This document shows positions 61,495-64,000 of a stretch of DNA of 64,000 bases, in pieces; position 1 is the stretch's first letter; every line of letters starts with the position of its first letter. Under the pieces are notes generated by a model. It did not search any database, had not been told where the DNA came from, and saw only the letters and a list, made by a program, of their open reading frames with translations. This DNA is from Noviherbaspirillum massiliense JC206 (GTDB lineage: Bacteria; Pseudomonadota; Gammaproteobacteria; Burkholderiales; Burkholderiaceae_D): positions 188,674 to 252,673 of the forward strand of contig NZ_HE978635.1 of the NCBI RefSeq assembly GCF_000312045.1, in the 5' to 3' direction. The translations under genes and the position numbers were made by a program.

Positions 61495-61818
61495 ATGAAA
61501 ATTATTGTAAAAGCCGCATTTGCCGCCGCCGTACTCCTGACGGCTGTGTCGACCAGTTTTGCCCAGTCCGCCCAGGCCAGCTCCGCCTCGGTCGATGCGA
61601 TGTCCACGGGTGAAGTGAAGAAGGTCGACAAGAGTGCCGGCAAACTCACCATCAAGCATGGCCCGCTGAAGAACCTGGGCATGGATGCGATGACCATGGT
61701 CTTCCGCGTGAAAGACCCGGCCATGCTGGATCAGGTGAAGGTGGGCGACAAGATTAACTTCGTTGCAGAGAACCCGAACGGGCAGTTGATGGTCACCCGG
61801 CTTGAGAAGCGGCAGTAA
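61495..61818 (+). CDS. CusF-like periplasmic copper-binding protein
   Basis: A 107-residue protein from the ATG at 61495. It has a Sec signal (FAAAVLLTAVSTSFAQ). The mature small beta-barrel contains GEVKKVDKSAGKLTIKHGPL, GMDAMTMVFRVKDP and VGDKINFV, the CusF pattern with the His and Met ligands for Cu(I)/Ag(I). It may hand copper to an efflux system that involves the TolC-like protein of this locus. It is the last gene before a hairpin. Confidence 0.9.
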   Translation: MKIIVKAAFAAAVLLTAVSTSFAQSAQASSASVDAMSTGEVKKVDKSAGKLTIKHGPLKNLGMDAMTMVFRVKDPAMLDQVKVGDKINFVAENPNGQLMVTRLEKRQ

Positions 61819-61828
61819 GCGGTTCACG

Positions 61829-61854
61829 CGCCAGCATGGAATCATGCCGGCGCT
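61829..61854 (+). terminator. Strong hairpin after the copper operon
   Basis: GCGCC-A-GCATG-GAAT-CATGC-C-GGCGC forms a ten-base-pair stem 11 bases after the stop codon. No T-run follows, so it may act in rho-dependent termination or mRNA protection. Confidence 0.5.
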
Positions 61855-61932
61855 TGCGCTAGAGGTGTGACTAGCTCGTGACCTCCACAAGAAGAAATGG
61901 TCATGCTTGCCTTCCGAGCACGCATACAGAAT

Positions 61933-61984
61933 GTAGGGCGCGCCACGCACGCCGGGATGGCATGGTGCGCGCGGCGCACCCTAC
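61933..61984. repeat. REP-like palindrome, copy 3
   Basis: The element starts GTAGGGCGCGCC and ends GCGCACCCTAC. It is about 60 bases from copy 4, an arrangement like a paired BIME. Confidence 0.75.
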
Positions 61985-62025
61985 GTTCCCTAGCGGATGG
62001 GCCGATTCCCCGAATGTGGATTCCA

Positions 62026-62100
62026 CAAGTCTGAAAGGGAAAGAAAGTAGGGTGCGCCATGCGCACCGGAAATGCATGGCGTGCATGCCGCACCCTACTT
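62026..62100 (+). repeat. REP-like palindrome, copy 4 with extended flank
   Basis: AAGTAGGGTGCGCC..CGCACCCTACTT is preceded by CAAGTCTGAAAGGGAAAG, closely matching the flank of copy 2 at 30212 (minus strand). Confidence 0.75.
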
Positions 62101-62290
62101 CCCCAAGGCGTATTGAACTGCGTTCCGGGTGACGTCATGCCGGCAAAAAAGAGCGCGAAGAGGGCGCTATTTTCTGCCCTGTGTTTTTCATCAAATCATG
62201 AACTGCGCATGAAGAAATTGTCATGCATGTCTTTTACGAACGCATGCAGCAGGCCTGAGCGGTGCAAGACAAATCGACCGTGGAGAAAGC

Positions 62291-62451
62291 ATGACGAGCA
62301 CTTCCAGGACGCTCCTGGTTCTCACCCTGATGCATGCAGTCCTTTCGGTTCTCCAGGCGCGGAGAGGGCGAGCGCAGCAACCATGCGCGATGGACATGAT
62401 CCGATGTCCTCCACGGCGGACCGGCTGCGCGCTGCTTCCGAACTGCTCTAG
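62291..62451 (+). pseudogene. Possible frameshifted small copper-peptide ORF
   Basis: An ATG with GGAGAAAG before it encodes a signal-like N-terminus (RTLLVLTLMHAVLSVLQA). In another frame the same DNA then encodes AATMRDGHDPMSSTADRL up to a stop at 62451, which looks like a short Met/His copper-binding tail. Joining the two would need a frameshift near 62355. The composition and place between two copper gene groups suggest a decayed or mis-framed copper protein, but the evidence is thin. Confidence 0.25.
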
Positions 62452-62484
62452 TCCACGCAATGCTACCCGTGATCGGAAAAGTCC

Positions 62485-62515
62485 TTGACCTTCCCACCAA
62501 TGGAAGGTCTACAGT
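62485..62515 (+). promoter_or_regulatory. CueR-type copper-responsive promoter 2
   Basis: -35 TTGACC and -10 TACAGT are separated by 19 bases. The spacer holds the dyad CCTTCC-CACCAAT-GGAAGG, nearly ideal for CueR. It lies 30 bases upstream of copZ. Confidence 0.8.
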
Positions 62516-62545
62516 GAAAGTACATCAATCATCGGAGGTACCGCA

Positions 62546-62752
62546 ATGTATGTTCTTCAGGTAGAACGGATGAAGTGCGGAGGCTGTGCCGGCCGTGTCA
62601 CCAAAGCCGTGCAAGCCATCGACAATGCCGCCAAGGTGGACGTGGACCTGGCGAACAAGTCGGTTCGCGTCGACTCGCAAGCGAATGTCGAGGCAATCGT
62701 GTCCGCCATCGCCACGACGGGCTATCCAGCAACGGTGAAAGTTCCGGCATGA
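62546..62752 (+). CDS. copZ: Heavy-metal-associated copper chaperone (CopZ-like)
   Basis: A 68-residue cytoplasmic HMA-domain protein with RBS GGAGG. The Cu(I)-binding motif MKCGGCAGRVTKA is near residues 10-16, and the ferredoxin-like fold ends IATTGYPATVKVPA. It normally shuttles Cu(I) to a CopA-type ATPase or to CueR. No CopA ATPase gene is visible in the window. Its promoter is of CueR type. Confidence 0.92.
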   Translation: MYVLQVERMKCGGCAGRVTKAVQAIDNAAKVDVDLANKSVRVDSQANVEAIVSAIATTGYPATVKVPA

Positions 62753-62946
62753 GGGCAAGCCGGCGGGGCGGTTCACCGCTCCGCAGGCATACTTGCAGGC
62801 CGGCTTGATAGGCGAAATGCAATTGCTACTCTGCAAGGCGCCATCCCTCGCATCGGGAGCGCCTGCCAGATCCAGTCATGGCTGTCTGGCCCTGTCCACT
62901 CCAAACAAGGAATGGCTCCCAGAATCAACGTAAAGAAGGAAACGAC

Positions 62947-63390
62947 ATGAAACGGCGCATCTTTTTGCAGGCCATCGTTGCCAGCACTATCGGCTTGAGC
63001 GTTGTGGCGAGTGCTGCGAATCCCGTCATTGAGGTCTACAAGAGTGCCTCCTGCGGCTGCTGTGAAGGCTGGGTAAAGCATCTGCGCGAAGCGGGTTTCA
63101 CCGTCAATGCACATGACGTTGCGAATCCCTCGGACTACCGGGAAAAGGCCGGCCTGCCGAATGAACTTGGTTCTTGCCACACCGCGATGGTTCAAAACTA
63201 TGCGATAGAAGGGCATGTGCCGGCAGCGGAAATCAAACGCCTGCTGGCAGAAAAGCCCAAGGCGAAAGGCTTGGCAGTCCCGTCCATGCCAATGGGTTCG
63301 CCCGGAATGGAAGGCGCCCGGAAGGACGCTTACGATGTTTTCCTGGTACGCGCGGATGGCCGCTATACCGTCTATAAGCATTACAACTGA
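62947..63390 (+). CDS. DUF411 copper-resistance protein
   Basis: A 147-residue exported protein from the ATG at 62947. The signal peptide is FLQAIVASTIGLSVVASA. The thioredoxin-like mature part carries YKSASCGCCEGWVKHL, with a C-G-C-C motif, then ELGSCHTAMVQNYAIEGHVP, both diagnostic of DUF411. Family members bind copper through the Cys cluster. It lies about 195 bases after copZ and may share its CueR-driven transcript. Confidence 0.9.
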   Translation: MKRRIFLQAIVASTIGLSVVASAANPVIEVYKSASCGCCEGWVKHLREAGFTVNAHDVANPSDYREKAGLPNELGSCHTAMVQNYAIEGHVPAAEIKRLLAEKPKAKGLAVPSMPMGSPGMEGARKDAYDVFLVRADGRYTVYKHYN

Positions 63391-63517
63391 TTGAACGAGG
63401 GCCAGGCCGGGATGGCATGAAAATGCGAGCAGCGGCAAGACTGGCATGCACATTGCAATGCCGGCCGCAGCCATCCCCCGGTTAAACGCGTGAAGTACGT
63501 GTCTTGAGCAACTGCCC

Positions 63518-64000
63518 TTACCCGGCGCTTCTGCCGACTATCAGAACGGCTGCAACGGCGCTGAAGACCGCTCCGGCATAAAAGGTGGTCGATGCGCCCC
63601 AATGTTCCCAGAGTCCGCCGGCGATCGTACTGGCGAGCAGCATCGCAATCCCGCTGGCCAGGTTGAAGAAGCCGAACGCAGTGCCCCTCAAGGCGACAGG
63701 CGCCGTTTGCGCAACCATTACGGCAAGCAGCCCTTGCGTCATCCCCATATGCAGCCCCCACAGGCCGACCCTAAGGAGCACAGGAATCCAGTGACTGCTT
63801 TGCGCCAGCACGATGTCCGCCATGATCAGCAAGCCAAGTCCGATAAGGAGCAGGATTTTGTGGCTCATCGAGTCGGCCAGTTTCCCGAACGGGTAGGCAG
63901 ACAGCATATACACGATGTTCATCGCCACCATGACGAGCGGTATCAGGGCTTGCTGCATGCCGCCTTGCATGGCCCTCAGTACCAGAAAGGCTTCGCTGAA
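63518..64000 (-). CDS. MFS transporter (N-terminus cut off by window edge)
   Basis: The C-terminal part of a polytopic protein, about 160 residues seen and still open at the window edge. It has about five helices with MFS features: VYMLSAYPFGKLADSMSHK, the loop between two helices, and LRGTAFGFFNLASGIAMLLA in the helix that follows the LLAVMVAQTAPVALRG turn. The substrate cannot be predicted. It converges with the DUF411 gene. Confidence 0.82.
   Translation of the reverse strand, partial: FSEAFLVLRAMQGGMQQALIPLVMVAMNIVYMLSAYPFGKLADSMSHKILLLIGLGLLIMADIVLAQSSHWIPVLLRVGLWGLHMGMTQGLLAVMVAQTAPVALRGTAFGFFNLASGIAMLLASTIAGGLWEHWGASTTFYAGAVFSAVAAVLIVGRSAG

Noticed and set aside
1-64000. CRISPR array, prophage, insertion sequence or integrative element
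   Set aside because: No regularly spaced direct repeats, no transposase or integrase genes and no phage structural genes were seen. The only dispersed repeats are the REP-like palindromes.

Overview
The window looks like a chromosome segment of a GC-rich betaproteobacterium, most likely of the Burkholderiales and perhaps the Oxalobacteraceae. That placement is inferred from gene families: a Bug/TctC-type binding protein, DUF1631, DUF3305/DUF3306, the FdhX-type Tat peptide, SorAB and many c-di-GMP enzymes. I saw no rRNA, no complete tRNA, no CRISPR array, no transposase and no phage genes. The only repeats I found are four copies of a short palindromic REP-like element.

Layout. (1) 1-11.2 kb is signal transduction: a truncated GAF sensor, a CheY-like receiver, a PAS-receiver protein, three c-di-GMP enzymes (two GGDEF-EAL, one GGDEF), an AI-2E family permease, a DUF3135 protein, and a TetR repressor divergent from a metal-dependent hydrolase with two matching operators between them. 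A DUF1631 protein follows (11.3-14.1 kb). (2) 14.5-24.6 kb is a formate dehydrogenase locus: DUF3306, a multi-cluster ferredoxin, a TorD-like chaperone, a small Tat peptide, the molybdenum catalytic subunit, the four-cluster beta subunit, a small lipoprotein, cytochrome b, a second lipoprotein, a Lys/Ala-rich exported protein and DUF3305. (3) 25-33 kb is mixed: a small exported protein, a LivK-like binding protein, an FtsH-like membrane protease, a DUF2795-DUF4142 protein, a broken chemotaxis receptor, a tiny membrane ORF and DUF3422. (4) 33.3-38.5 kb is an organic-acid catabolic operon (MFS transporter, 2-hydroxyacid dehydrogenase, RraA-like aldolase, Bug binding protein) divergent from a LysR regulator. 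(5) 38.9-54.3 kb looks like a low-oxygen and stress island: LysE exporter, four universal stress proteins, alcohol dehydrogenase, nicotinamidase, CBS protein, Hsp20, YgaP-like protein, SorAB sulfite dehydrogenase, an ADP-forming acyl-CoA synthetase fused to a GNAT domain, and a P-type ATPase. Three perfect and two near-perfect TTGA-N6-TCAA boxes (Fnr/Anr/FixK type) sit in its promoter regions. (6) After an amidohydrolase, 56.3-63.4 kb is a copper-resistance locus with two CueR-type promoters (19-bp spacers): a His/Cys-rich exported protein, a His-rich exported protein, a TolC-like lipoprotein, a multicopper oxidase, CopC, CopD, a CusF-like protein, CopZ and a DUF411 protein. A partial MFS gene runs off the end.

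How the genes may work together: FDH feeds electrons from formate to the quinone pool, SorAB feeds cytochrome c, the Usp/CBS/Adh/acyl-CoA synthetase group fits energy conservation under oxygen limitation, and the c-di-GMP genes fit a motile/sessile switch. The strongest less-described signals are the shared Fnr-like boxes, the paired TetR operators, the FDH locus with extra small envelope proteins and DUF3305 at its distal end, and the DUF1631 gene next to c-di-GMP genes.
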